Source: JAWKHR01 sp041394725
Lineage (GTDB): Bacteria; Acidobacteriota; Vicinamibacteria; Vicinamibacterales; SCN-69-37
Direction: 5' to 3'
Length of the DNA: 64,000 nt
NCBI GenBank assembly: GCA_041394725.1
Contig: JAWKHR010000008.1
Span: 124,001-188,000 of the forward strand
Shown here piece after piece: positions 23,558-34,811 of the stretch (position 1 is its first letter; each line of letters opens with the position of its first letter). The position numbers and the translations under genes were made by a program. The notes under the pieces are model-generated. The model had not been told where the DNA came from. It worked only from the letters and a program-made list of their open reading frames with translations, and ran no database searches.

Positions 23558-25690
23558 TCAGTCGGCCAGGCGCTCCAGGCGTGCCAGCACGTCCTGGAAG
23601 CCGGCATCGGCCGCCAGGGGCCGCAGGAAGGGCTCGAGGGGCAGGGTCCAGCCGTGGAAGCTGCGCTGGCTCGCCGAGACGAGGGGCAGGAGGTGAGCCA
23701 CTGCGCGGTCCGGGTCGCCGCGCATGGCGGCGGCGCATGCGCGGAGGTATTGGGCTTCGTGCTGCCGGCCCGTGAGTTCGAAGTCCGCCGCGGCCGCGTC
23801 GACTTCCCGCCATGCGGCGTCGGCGGCCGCGCTCTCGCCGAGCCGCGTGAGGCCGACGGCCTCGCCGAGGTGCGCGCGCCCGTGCCCCGGGATGTGCATC
23901 CGGGCGTCGCGGAACGCCGAGACCGCGGCGACGGTGCGGTGGCGGGCGAGCTCCACCTGGCCGCGGGCGATGTGCGCCAGCGCGCCGTACTCGGCCCCGT
24001 ACAGGCGCCGGGGATCCACCTGCTCGAGTTCGCGGTCGAACTGCGCGAGGGCTTCTTCGTGCCGGCCCTCGTGCAGGGCGAGCGCGCCGAGCAGCCAGTG
24101 GAAGCCGATGGCGGGGAAGCGCGGGCCGGACCCCGCCTGGCGATCCTGATCGGCCACGCCCTGCCGCGCGATCGCCTCGGCCGCCGTCAGGTCGCCGCGC
24201 GCGACGTGCACCATGGCCGCTTCGAAGTGTGCGTAGGGGAACCGCGGGTAGAGCGCGGTGGCGCGGTCGAGCGCGCGGAGGCGCTCCGCACCCCAGCTCG
24301 CGTGGCCGAGCCGGTACTGGTGGCGCCAGCTGTCCGGCTCGAGGGACACCGCGCGCCGCGCGGCCTCGCGGGCCGGCGTGAACTCGCCGCGCGAGACGAG
24401 CAGGAACGACAGCGTGGCGTGCGCCTCGGCGAGGTCGGCGTCGAGCTCGATCGCGTGCCGGGCGTGATCGACGCCCGCCGCGAGCGCGCCGAGGTCCGGG
24501 CGACGCCACGCGCGCGTCATCTCGTAGGCGACGAATGCCGCGTTGGCCAGGCCCGTGTGCGCGAGCGCGTAATCGCGGTCGATGGCGACCGCCCGCTCGA
24601 AGTCCCGGATCGACGCCGCGACGAGATCCGTGTCGAGCGACTCGATCTTGAGCCAGCCCTCCGTGTACGCGCGGTAGGCCTCGAGGCTGGCGGTGTCGCG
24701 ACCCGCGCGCCGTCGCGCGCCGGTCGTCGTGACGCCGAGCGCGCGCGCGAGCGAGGCGACGATCGCGTCCTGCAGCGCGAACACGTCGTCGAGCGTGCCG
24801 TCGACCTTCGCGTCCGCCAGCGTCTCGCCGGACACGAGGTCGGCCACCCGCGCGTTGATCCGCAGCGCGGCGCCGCGCCGCTGGAAGCCGCCCGTCACCG
24901 CGAGCCGCGCCCCGAGCGCGCCGCCCACCGCTCGCGCGGACGGCCCTGTCCGCCGGCTCGTCTGCACCACGCTCCACCGATCGATGACGCGGAAGTGTCC
25001 CAGCGCGGCGAGGTCGCCCGTCACGGTCTCGGCGATGCCGGCCGAGAGCCACGCGATGTCCACGTCGCCCGTCAGGTTGTCGAAGTCCAGGACGACGACG
25101 GTGCGGGCCGGGTCCGGCACGGGCTCCACGCCGGAGGCCGACGCCTGGCCCCGGCCCGTGCCCGCGATGGGGTCCCCGGTGGCCGGCGCCGCGATCGTGC
25201 GCCCAGCCGTGCCGGCCAGACCGCCATCGGATCCCTCCGCGCCCGTCCCGCCCGACGCGCCGACGGCCGCGTCGGGCGACCCGGTGGCCGGCCCCACCTG
25301 ACGGCCGTGGCCGGCGTCGAGGGCGACTCCCGGTGTGTCGGGGCCCGCCGCGGCGGATCCGCCGGCCGGCGAGGCGGGAGACCGCATCTCGACCGGGCTG
25401 ACGAAGCGATAGCCGCGCCGGGCCACCGTCTTGATGTAGGTCGGCGCGGCCGGGCGGTCGCCCAGGGCCTCGCGCAGCTCGGAGACCGCCTGGGCGAGGG
25501 CGTTGTCGGTGACGTTGGCGCCGGGCCAGACGCTCTCGAGCAGCTCCTCCTTGCTCGCGAGCGAGCCGGCATGCTCGACCAGGTGGAACAGCAGGTCGAG
25601 CAGCTTGGGCGTCAGCGGGACGGGCTCGCCGTCGCGCGTGACCCGGTAGGTCGTCCGATCGGCCTCGAACGGACCGAACCGGTAGGTCAT
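23558..25690 (-). CDS. winged-helix regulator with TolB-like and TPR regions
   Basis: 710 residues. Residues 1-100 are an OmpR-type winged helix (GEPVPLTPKLLDLLFHLVEH, then YIKTVARRGYRFV), as in CadC-like one-component regulators. An Ala/Gly/Pro-rich linker follows, then at ~200 a TolB-N/FlgO-like segment (VVLDFDNLTGDVDIAWLSAG) and TPR helices to the end (ALAHTGLANAAFVAYE, AHATLSFLLV). There is no clear membrane helix, so it probably acts in the cytoplasm. The start is the ATG at 25690; TACAAT lies 8 nt upstream. It is divergent from the PQQ dehydrogenase gene, 61 bp away, its most likely target. Confidence 0.87.
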   Translation of the reverse strand: MTYRFGPFEADRTTYRVTRDGEPVPLTPKLLDLLFHLVEHAGSLASKEELLESVWPGANVTDNALAQAVSELREALGDRPAAPTYIKTVARRGYRFVSPVEMRSPASPAGGSAAAGPDTPGVALDAGHGRQVGPATGSPDAAVGASGGTGAEGSDGGLAGTAGRTIAAPATGDPIAGTGRGQASASGVEPVPDPARTVVVLDFDNLTGDVDIAWLSAGIAETVTGDLAALGHFRVIDRWSVVQTSRRTGPSARAVGGALGARLAVTGGFQRRGAALRINARVADLVSGETLADAKVDGTLDDVFALQDAIVASLARALGVTTTGARRRAGRDTASLEAYRAYTEGWLKIESLDTDLVAASIRDFERAVAIDRDYALAHTGLANAAFVAYEMTRAWRRPDLGALAAGVDHARHAIELDADLAEAHATLSFLLVSRGEFTPAREAARRAVSLEPDSWRHQYRLGHASWGAERLRALDRATALYPRFPYAHFEAAMVHVARGDLTAAEAIARQGVADQDRQAGSGPRFPAIGFHWLLGALALHEGRHEEALAQFDRELEQVDPRRLYGAEYGALAHIARGQVELARHRTVAAVSAFRDARMHIPGHGRAHLGEAVGLTRLGESAAADAAWREVDAAAADFELTGRQHEAQYLRACAAAMRGDPDRAVAHLLPLVSASQRSFHGWTLPLEPFLRPLAADAGFQDVLARLERLAD

Positions 25691-25698
25691 GTCCGGAG

Positions 25699-25704
25699 AT
25701 TGTA
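25699..25704 (-). promoter_or_regulatory. candidate -10 element (TACAAT) of the winged-helix regulator gene
   Basis: TACAAT ends 8 nt before the ATG at 25690, without a ribosome binding site between; leaderless spacing. It lies in the 61-bp divergent region shared with the PQQ dehydrogenase gene. Confidence 0.4.
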
Positions 25705-25751
25705 TCCGCGCGGGCTTGACACCGGCTCCGGGGTCGCCGAGGCTGTCAGCG

Positions 25752-27743
25752 ATGCGTCGAGTCTCCCTGGCGGCCGTCTCCTGTTTCGTCCTCGCCACGG
25801 CGCTGTCCGGCCTGGCCCGCGGGACCCTGATGGCGCTCGTGGCCGCGCAGGCCCCGGCGGCCGGCCCGGTCGAGTGGCCGGTGTACGCGGCGGACGCGGC
25901 CGCCACGCACTACTCCCGGGCATCCGACATCGACGTCTCGAACGTGAGCACGCTCCAGGTGGCCTGGGAATGGAAGACCGGAGAGACGGCGCTCCAGCCC
26001 TGGGGCACGCGGCCGGGCAACTTCCAGAACACGCCGCTGATGATCGACGACGTGCTCTACGTGAGCACGCCGTACAACCGCGTCGTGGCGCTCGACGCCG
26101 TGTCGGGCCGGTCGATCTGGGAGTACGACCCGCACGCGTACGAGGACGGCCAGCCGCCCAACGGGACCGGCTTCGTCCATCGCGGGGTCGCGGCGTGGCG
26201 CGATGGCGAGGCGCTGCGCATCTTCCTGAACAGCCGGTATCGGCTGATCGCCCTCGACGCGAAGACCGGGCGCCCCGTCGATTCGTTCGGGACGCACGGC
26301 GTCGTCGATCTGTCGGAGGGCCTGCGCTGGGAGTTCGATCGGCGGCACTACACGAACACCTCGCCGCCGATCGTCTACAAGGACCTGGTGATCGTCGGCA
26401 ACGGCGTCGGCGATCGTCTGACGTACCGGCAGGACCCGCCCGGCGACGTGCGGGCGTTCGACGCCAGGACGGGCCGGCTCGTCTGGACGTTCCACACGGT
26501 GCCGGCGCCGGGCGAGAAGGGGTACGAGACGTGGGGCGAGGACTCGGCGGCGATCACGGGGCACACGAACGTGTGGGCGCCGATGTCGCTCGACGAGGAC
26601 CGCGGGCTGCTGTACCTGCCGGTGAGCACGCCGAGCAACGATTTCTATGGCGGCCGGCGGCCGGGGCAGAACCTGTTCGCCGAGTCGCTCGTGTGCCTCG
26701 ACGCGGCGACCGGGACGCGGCGCTGGCACTACCAGCTCGTGCATCACGGGCTGTGGGACTACGACCCGGCGTCGGCGCCGAACCTCGTGACGATGACGGT
26801 GTCCGGCCGGCGGGTGGACGCGGTGGTCCAGCTGACGAAGCAGGGGTTCGCGTTCGTGTTCGACCGGGAGACGGGCGAGCCCGTCTGGCCGATCGAGGAG
26901 CGCCTCGTGCCGCCGAGCGAGATCGAGGGCGAGCGCGCGTGGCCGACCCAGCCGTTTCCCACGCGCCCGCCGGCGATCAGCCCGCAGGGCGTGACGCTCG
27001 ACGACGCATTCGACCTGACGCCGGAGTTGCGGGCGGCGGCAAGGGCCGAGCTGTCGAAGTACGAGCTGGGGCCGCTCTACACCCCGCCGTCCGAGAACGG
27101 CACGGTGATGCGTCCGGGGGTCATCGGTGGGGCGAACTGGGGGGGCGGCGCGTTCGATCCGGAGTCGGGGTTGCTCATCGTCAAGACGAGTCTCCAGCCG
27201 ACCATCGTCGGCATCCGGCAACCGGACCGGTCGGCGTCCAACCCGCGCGCGGCCGAGGTCGATGCCGACCGGGTGGGGGATCTCTCGCGTCCGGCGACGT
27301 TCGTGCCGCCGGTCGGGCCCGGCGAGGGCGGGGCCCCGGGCGGACGCCGGCCGTCCCTGCCGCTGCTCAAGCCGCCGTACGGCGAACTGGTGGCGATCAA
27401 CCTGCACACGGGCGCCATCGTCTGGCGGGTGCCGTTCGGCGACAGTCCGTCGCTGCGGCAGCATCCGGCGCTGCACGGGGTGAAGCTGCCCGAGCGCCTG
27501 GGGGCGCCGGGTGCCCCGGGGGTCATCATCACGAGCGGCGGTCTGGTGATCGGCGGCGGGGGTGACTCGGCGCTGTACGCGTTCGACAAGGCCACGGGCC
27601 GCGAGCTCTTCCGGCTGCCGCTGCCGCGGCGCGCGTCGGGCACGCCGATGACCTACCGCGCGAGCTCCGGCCGCCAGTTCATCGTCATGGCAACGGGCGG
27701 CGGCTCCGACGCCGCCCTGGTCGCCTTCGCCCTGCCGCAGTAA
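25752..27743 (+). CDS. PQQ-dependent dehydrogenase-like beta-propeller enzyme, exported
   Basis: 663 residues. A signal peptide (MRRVSLAAVSCFVLATAL) is followed by an eight-bladed propeller of the quinoprotein glucose/alcohol dehydrogenase type: WPVYAADAAATHYSRASDID, VAWEWKTGE, NTPLMIDDVLYVSTPYNRV, LVCLDAATGTRRWHYQLVHHGLWDYD and GGANWGGGAFDPESG, which are the W-motif and active-site blades of membrane glucose dehydrogenases. There is no N-terminal membrane domain and no cytochrome domain, so electrons must pass to a separate carrier. The start was chosen at the ATG that begins the signal peptide. Confidence 0.9.
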   Translation: MRRVSLAAVSCFVLATALSGLARGTLMALVAAQAPAAGPVEWPVYAADAAATHYSRASDIDVSNVSTLQVAWEWKTGETALQPWGTRPGNFQNTPLMIDDVLYVSTPYNRVVALDAVSGRSIWEYDPHAYEDGQPPNGTGFVHRGVAAWRDGEALRIFLNSRYRLIALDAKTGRPVDSFGTHGVVDLSEGLRWEFDRRHYTNTSPPIVYKDLVIVGNGVGDRLTYRQDPPGDVRAFDARTGRLVWTFHTVPAPGEKGYETWGEDSAAITGHTNVWAPMSLDEDRGLLYLPVSTPSNDFYGGRRPGQNLFAESLVCLDAATGTRRWHYQLVHHGLWDYDPASAPNLVTMTVSGRRVDAVVQLTKQGFAFVFDRETGEPVWPIEERLVPPSEIEGERAWPTQPFPTRPPAISPQGVTLDDAFDLTPELRAAARAELSKYELGPLYTPPSENGTVMRPGVIGGANWGGGAFDPESGLLIVKTSLQPTIVGIRQPDRSASNPRAAEVDADRVGDLSRPATFVPPVGPGEGGAPGGRRPSLPLLKPPYGELVAINLHTGAIVWRVPFGDSPSLRQHPALHGVKLPERLGAPGAPGVIITSGGLVIGGGGDSALYAFDKATGRELFRLPLPRRASGTPMTYRASSGRQFIVMATGGGSDAALVAFALPQ

Positions 27744-27744
27744 T

Positions 27745-27826
27745 CCAGAAACGACACCGGCAGCCAGAAACGACACCGGGAGTCTTTTCGCCGATCTGGC
27801 GAAAAGACTCCCGGTGTCGTTTCTGG
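27745..27826. repeat. REPIN copy B with an extra half unit, upstream of the transposase
   Basis: 27764-27826 is a perfect 29-bp inverted repeat with a 5-nt loop; the left arm reads CCAGAAACGACACCGGGAGT then CTTTTCGCC. A partial direct copy, CCAGAAACGACACCGG, precedes it at 27745. The core GACACCGGGAGTCTTTT is shared with copies A and C. Confidence 0.92.
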
Positions 27827-27851
27827 CAGGAACTTTGCTGGTGTGCCTTCC

Positions 27852-28516
27852 ATGCCTCGGCGTGGGTTGGCGGGGACCGCCGGTATCGTCTTCCATGTTC
27901 TGAACCGCGGCGTACGTCGTTGGCGCCTGTTCGAGAGACCGGGAGACTACGCGGCGTTCCTCTCGTGTCTCGTGGAGGCCAAAGCGCGGGTTCCGCTGCG
28001 CCTGCTGGCCTTCTGCGTCATGCCGAACCACTTTCACCTGGTCGTGTGGCCGACGGCCGACGGCCAACTGCCTGAATTCATGAGACTTCTGACGGTCAGC
28101 CACAGCAAGCGATGGCACGCCTTCAGGCAGACGGCGGGCACGGGACACGTGTATCAGGGCCGGATAAGGCTTTTCCCGTCCAGACCGACCGGCATTTCCT
28201 CGCGGTCTGTCGCTATGTCGAGCGGAACGCCGTGCGGGCCCGCCTGGCGCCGGCGGCGGCTCAGTGGCCTTGGGGCACGGTGGGAGGACGTTGCAGAATC
28301 CTCAATGCGCCCGTCATGGATCCATGGCCGATTCCGCAACCCGTCAACTGGGTCGAGCTGCTGAAGCTGGAGGAAACTGGCAGCGAATTGGAGCGCATCC
28401 GCGGGGCTGTTGCCAGGAGCGCGCCGTTCGGCAGCGAGACCTGGCAGGCGGAGGCCGCCGAGCGCCTCGAGATGACCGCCGCGTTGTCGCGCCGGGGCCG
28501 GCCCCGGCGGTCCTGA
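27852..28516 (+). pseudogene. REP-associated tyrosine transposase (RAYT), one frameshift
   Basis: Y1/IS200-like transposase of the RAYT (TnpA-REP) family. The first part reads FHVLNRGVRRWRLFERPGDY, then AFCVMPNHFHLVVWP with the HUH metal-binding pair, and GHVYQGR. The second part, in another frame, reads KAFPVQTDRHFLAVCRYVER, whose YVERN tyrosine is the expected nucleophile. The join is near 28163, where one base appears to be missing; either the gene is dead or the base is a consensus error. Palindromes with the same core lie on both sides, 25 and 8 nt away, the usual context for a RAYT acting on REPINs. Confidence 0.88.
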
Positions 28517-28523
28517 CCGCTCC

Positions 28524-28584
28524 CGAAAAAGACACCGGGAGTCTTTTTACGAATTTCGTAAAAAGACTCCCGGTGCCTTTTCCG
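28524..28584. repeat. REPIN copy C, between transposase and lon
   Basis: Inverted arms of 30 bp around a 1-nt centre at 28554, with only two mispairs; the left arm contains GAAAAAGACACCGGGAGTCT. It ends exactly before the lon stop codon at 28585, so it could also act as a transcript-end hairpin for lon. Confidence 0.92.
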
Positions 28585-30963
<2,379 letters not shown>

Positions 30964-31036
30964 GTATCTGAAATCGGGGGCTCGGCAATCGGCAATGGTG
31001 CGGGACGATCCCGGATTCCAGACTGCCCGCGCTGCC

Positions 31037-32275
31037 TCACCCGGCCTTTTCGATGACGGTGATCGGCTTTTCCTTCGACTCTACCACCTCGCGCGTGATC
31101 ACGCACTCGCGGATCTTCTTCTGGCCCGGCAGCGTGTACATCAGGTCCAGCATCAGTTCCTCGATGATCATGCGCAGCCCGCGCGCCCCGATCTTCCGGC
31201 GCAGCGCGGACTCGGCGATCGCCTGGAGGGCGTCGTCGGTGAACCGCAGCTTCACGTTCTCGTACTCGAACAGCCGCTGGTACTGCCGCGTGATGGCGTT
31301 GCGCGGCTGGGTCAGGATCTGGATGAGCGCCGGCGCGTCGAGCTCGTGGAGCGCGCCGACCACCGGGAGGCGGCCGACGAACTCGGGGATGAGTCCGTAG
31401 CGGATGAGGTCCTCCGGCTCGATGTGCTCGATGAGCGCGTCGTCCTTGGCTGCGCGGACGTCGGCCTTGAAGCCCATCGTCTTCTTGCCGAGCCGCCGGG
31501 CAATCGCCTTGTCGAGCCCGACGAACGCGCCCCCGCAGATGAACAGGATGTTCGTCGTGTCGACCTGGAAGAACTCCTGGTGCGGGTGCTTCCGGCCGCC
31601 CTGGGGCGGGACGTTCGCGACCGTGCCCTCGAGGATCTTCAGCAGCGCCTGCTGGACGCCCTCGCCCGACACGTCGCGCGTGATCGACGGGTTCTCGTCC
31701 TTGCGGCAGATCTTGTCGACCTCGTCGATGTAGATGATGCCCTGCTGCGCCTTCTCGATGTCACCCCCGGCCGCCTGGAGCAGCTTGAGGATGATGTTCT
31801 CCACGTCCTCGCCGACGTAGCCCGCCTCGGTCAGCGTGGTCGCGTCGACGATGGTGAAGGGGACCGAGAGGAGGCGCGCCAGCGTCTGGGCGAGGAGCGT
31901 CTTGCCCGTGCCGGTCGGCCCGATGAGCAGGATGTTCGACTTGGTCAGCTCGACGTCGTGCCGCCCGCGCGACTGCTTCTGGATCTCCAGCCGCTTGTAG
32001 TGGTTGTAGACGGCGACGGCGAGCTTCTTCTTCGTCTGCTCCTGGCCGATGACGTACTCGTCCAGGAACTTCTTGATCTCGACCGGCATCGGCAGCGACG
32101 AGCGCGCGCTCCGGTCGAACTTGTTGTCGTCCGCGATGATGTCGTTGCAGACCTCGACGCACTCGTCGCAGATGAAGACCGTCGGCCCCGCGATGAGCTT
32201 GCGAACGTCGTTCTGATCCTTGTTGCAGAACGAGCAGCGCAGGACGTCGGTCTCCCCGGTCTTCTTTGTCGTCAT
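31037..32275 (-). CDS. clpX: ATP-dependent Clp protease ATP-binding subunit ClpX
   Basis: 412 residues. An N-terminal zinc-binding domain (CSFCNKDQNDVRKLIAGP, CDECVEVC) is followed by the AAA+ core: Walker A GPTGTGKTLLAQT (~121), Walker B IIYIDEVDKI, the pore loop region GYVGEDVE and sensor motifs. It unfolds substrates and feeds them to ClpP, encoded just upstream. GGAAGGGG precedes the ATG. It sits 66 nt after clpP, consistent with one transcript. Confidence 0.98.
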   Translation of the reverse strand: MTTKKTGETDVLRCSFCNKDQNDVRKLIAGPTVFICDECVEVCNDIIADDNKFDRSARSSLPMPVEIKKFLDEYVIGQEQTKKKLAVAVYNHYKRLEIQKQSRGRHDVELTKSNILLIGPTGTGKTLLAQTLARLLSVPFTIVDATTLTEAGYVGEDVENIILKLLQAAGGDIEKAQQGIIYIDEVDKICRKDENPSITRDVSGEGVQQALLKILEGTVANVPPQGGRKHPHQEFFQVDTTNILFICGGAFVGLDKAIARRLGKKTMGFKADVRAAKDDALIEHIEPEDLIRYGLIPEFVGRLPVVGALHELDAPALIQILTQPRNAITRQYQRLFEYENVKLRFTDDALQAIAESALRRKIGARGLRMIIEELMLDLMYTLPGQKKIRECVITREVVESKEKPITVIEKAG

Positions 32276-32341
32276 TGCCCCTTCCCGCGTCCCCTGTTAT
32301 CGGCACCAGAAGACCCGCCCTTAGCCGGGGACTGGCGTACG

Positions 32342-32944
32342 CTACGCTCTGCGGTCGAGCACCGCATCAATGATACCGTATTCCTTCGCCTGCTCTGCGC
32401 CCATGATGTAGTCACGGTCCGTATCGTCTTTGATACGGTCGAGCGACTGGCCCGTGTGCGACGCCAGGATTTCATTGAGGCGCTCGCGCATGCGCAGGAT
32501 TTCCCGGGCGTGGATGTCGATGTCGCTCGCCTGGCCGGCCAGCCCCGACATGTGCGGCTGGTGCAGCAGGATCCGCGAGTTCGGCAGCGAGAACCGCTTG
32601 TCCTTGGCGCCCGCCGTCAGCAGCACCGCCGCCATCGACGCCGCCTGCCCGATGCAGTACGTCTGCACGTCCGGCTTGATGAACTGCATCGTGTCGTAGA
32701 TCGCCAGGCCGGCCGTGATCGACCCGCCCGGGCTGTTGATGTACAGCAGGATGTCGCGCTCCGGATCCTCGGCCTCCAGGAAGAGCATCTGCGCGATCAC
32801 CAGGTTCGCGATCTGGTCGTCGATCGGCGTCCCGATGAAGATGATGCTGTCCTTGAGCAGGCGCGAGAAGATGTCGTAGGCGCGTTCGCCCCGGTTCGTC
32901 TGCTCGACGACCATCGGGATGAGTTGGGCGCGGGGATCTGGCAT
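32342..32944 (-). CDS. clpP: ATP-dependent Clp protease proteolytic subunit ClpP
   Basis: 200 residues. The catalytic triad is visible: GQAASMAAVLL (Ser), LLHQPHMSG (His) and DTDRDYIMG (Asp). INSPGGSITAGLAIYDTMQ is the family's handle region. The start is placed at the ATG giving MPDPRAQLIPMVVEQ, with AGGA upstream, rather than 12 codons earlier. It is the partner of ClpX in the next gene. Confidence 0.98.
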   Translation of the reverse strand: MPDPRAQLIPMVVEQTNRGERAYDIFSRLLKDSIIFIGTPIDDQIANLVIAQMLFLEAEDPERDILLYINSPGGSITAGLAIYDTMQFIKPDVQTYCIGQAASMAAVLLTAGAKDKRFSLPNSRILLHQPHMSGLAGQASDIDIHAREILRMRERLNEILASHTGQSLDRIKDDTDRDYIMGAEQAKEYGIIDAVLDRRA

Positions 32945-33151
32945 GTCCTGATCCTGATATGGGTGGCGGGTCCGGCGCAATCCTTAATGACGGGTTCCGG
33001 CGCCGCCCGCGGCAGGTCGTGGGAAATCGGTGCCGGAACTGCGCAAGCCCGATTCCACCACGCGCCGCGCGCCGCGCCATCGCCCATTCGGGCGGGCCGC
33101 CCGGCCCGCGTCGCCGCGCGCGCGCACCCGGCGCGCGCGACGTCCCGGCCG

Positions 33152-34470
33152 CTAGCCCTGCGCCACCTGCGCCCGCTCGAGCAGCCAGCTCATCGTCTTC
33201 TCGCGCTGGATCCCCGCGCGGATCCGGTCGAGCGCGCCCTCCTGCTCGAGCCGCGCCCGCACCGCCGCCGGTGTCCGGCCCGACCGATCGGCGAACTTCT
33301 GGACCTCGCCGGCCACGTCCTCCTCGGACGCCTCGATCGACTCGCGCCGTGCGATCTCGTCGAGGACCAGCGTGCTCTTGACGGTCTCCTCGGCCGGCGC
33401 GCGCTGCCGCTCGCGGAACTCACGCCAGTCGATGCCCGCCTGGTTCGGGTCCATGCCCTGTTCCATCAGCCGGCGCACGAACTCCTCCAGCCGCCGGTCG
33501 ATCTCGTGCTCGACCATCACCTCGGGCGCCGTCCGCATCCGCCCGGCCAGCACCTTGAGCAGCTCGTGCCGGACGTGATGGTCCGCCTCGTCCTGCTTGC
33601 CCTGCTGCAGATCTTCGCGGATCTTCTCGCGCAGCGCCTGCAGCGTGTCCACGTCCGACACTTCCTTCGCGAAGTCGTCGTCGAGCGGCAGCAGCTCGCG
33701 CCGCCGGATGCCCTTCACCGTGGCGGCGTAGTCCACCGTCGCGCCCCTCAGTTCCTCGACGCCGTAGTCGGCCGGGTACTGGGTCCGGAACGTCCGCGCG
33801 TCGCCCGCGCGCGTGCCGGTCAGGTGCTCGTCGAAGCCCGGCGGATTCGCCGCGTTGCCCAGCTCGATCGAGACGTTCTGCAGGTCCTCCGGCTTCTCGT
33901 CGTCGGCCAGCGGCGTCTCGCCCGAGGCCAGCTCGACGAGGCGCGTCCGGCGCGTGCGGGTGAGATCGAGCAGCAGCGTGTCGCCCGGCTCCGACGTCCG
34001 ATCCTCGACCGGCTGCCAGCGCGCGGCGCGCTGCTGCAGGTGGTCGAGCGCCTGATCCACCGCGCCGACGTCGAGGACCGCCGGCGGCCGCTGCAGCGGG
34101 ATGCCCGTGCATCCTCGCCCGGCTCGATGGGCGGCAGCGTCTCGAAGTCGGCCACGAACGTCAGCGGCTTGCCCTCCGGCACGACGTCGCGGATGTCCGG
34201 CGCGCCTCGCCACCGGGCGCAGGTCGCGCTCGCGCAGCGCCTCATCGACCAGCCGCGGGATCAGCAGCTCTGGGCGGCGTCCTGAGGATCTGCTCGCGAT
34301 AGCGCTGCCGCACCACCGCGGCCGCAGCCTTTCCCGGCCGGAAGCCTGGGACGCGGGCCTGCCGCGAGCACGTGCGCGACGCGGCCGATCTCGGCCTCGA
34401 CGGCGTCGGAGGGCACTTCGAAGGTCAGATGCTTGCGGGTCTCTGAGACGTCGGTGAACTCGGTCTTCAT
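33152..34470 (-). pseudogene. tig: trigger factor, reading frame broken four times
   Basis: Ribosome-bound chaperone and prolyl isomerase. The N-terminus MKTEFTDVSETRKHLTFEVP is correct, then the frame changes near 34362, 34275, 34207 and 34112. Between the breaks the expected pieces are all there in order: QARVPGFRPGKAAAAVVRQR, ELLIPRLVDEALRERDLRP and PDIRDVVPEGKPLTFVADFE. From 34110 to the stop the PPIase end and the helical C-terminal domain are intact. Four breaks in 260 nt, with all protein blocks kept, look like consensus errors rather than decay. Order tig-clpP-clpX-lon is as in many bacteria. Confidence 0.9.
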
Positions 34471-34491
34471 CAGCCCACCATTATGACAGCC

Positions 34492-34625
34492 GAAGGTCCC
34501 AGGGGCCCAGGGTCCGGCGCTGGGGCCGCGGGTCCGGCGTTCGCCGCCGGTCCGGCGCGTGGGCCGCCTCCGAGGACCCTCCGAACCCTGGGCCCCTGGG
34601 ACCCTGGGGGACCCCTGGGACCTTC
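34492..34625. repeat. GGTCCCAGGG inverted repeat between tig and tRNA-Leu
   Basis: Left arm GAAGGTCCCAGGGGCCCAGG plus GTCC from 34492; the right arm is its complement with a 3-nt insertion, ending GGGACCTTC at 34625. GGTCCGGCG units lie between. It ends 2 nt before the tRNA 3' end. Confidence 0.8.
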
Positions 34626-34626
34626 A

Positions 34627-34713
34627 TGGTGCGAAAGGGGGGAGTCGAACCCCCACGGCCTTTCGGCCACCGGATCCTAAGTCCGGCGCGTCTGCCAGTT
34701 CCGCCACCTTCGC
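34627..34713 (-). tRNA. tRNA-Leu (anticodon TAG)
   Basis: 87 nt with an encoded CCA. The acceptor stem GCGAAGG pairs with CTTTCGC (one G-T). The anticodon stem CCGGA/TCCGG has loop CTTAGGA, so the anticodon is TAG and it reads CUA. A long variable arm (GTGGCCGAAAGGCCGT) and the T arm GGGGGTTCGACTCCCCC confirm a class II leucine tRNA. It is flanked on both sides by GGTCCCAGGG repeats. Confidence 0.97.
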
Positions 34714-34734
34714 CCAGCGGAAGGGTACACCCTT

Positions 34735-34766
34735 GGGGTCCCGGGGTCCCAGGGCCCAGGGTCCCT
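34735..34766. repeat. GGTCCCAGGG repeat upstream of tRNA-Leu
   Basis: GGGGTCCCGGGGTCCCAGGG followed by CCCAGGGTCCCT, 21 nt beyond the 5' end of the tRNA gene. Confidence 0.7.
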
Positions 34767-34774
34767 CAGCAACT

Positions 34775-34811
34775 TTGCAGACTAATTCCACGTAATATAA
34801 TGTCGCATTAT
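34775..34811 (+). promoter_or_regulatory. promoter and probable operator of padR gene 2, start codon inside a palindrome
   Basis: A perfect -10 TATAAT at 34796-34801 ends 8 nt before the ATG; TTTGCA at 34774 is a possible -35 with a 16-nt spacer. ATAATG-TCG-CATTAT (34797-34811) is a perfect dyad covering both the -10 and the first two bases of the ATG. No ribosome binding site fits, so the mRNA is probably leaderless and autorepressed. Confidence 0.6.

Noticed and set aside
19995..25052. Very long open frame on the minus strand (1685 codons) in another frame over the MFS-acyltransferase-ligase and regulator genes
   Set aside because: It has no domain pattern and is dominated by Arg, Ala, Gly and Pro. 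It exists because high third-position G+C removes stops in alternate frames. The real genes show full motifs in their own frames.
23654..27565. Long open frame on the plus strand (1303 codons) across the regulator and PQQ dehydrogenase genes
   Set aside because: Same compositional artefact; no recognisable protein, and it crosses two well-supported genes.
27764..27826. Palindrome B as a simple intrinsic terminator of the PQQ dehydrogenase gene
   Set aside because: No T-run follows, and the same core occurs beside the transposase's other end and inside mrfB, which fits a REPIN better. A secondary role in transcript ending is not excluded.
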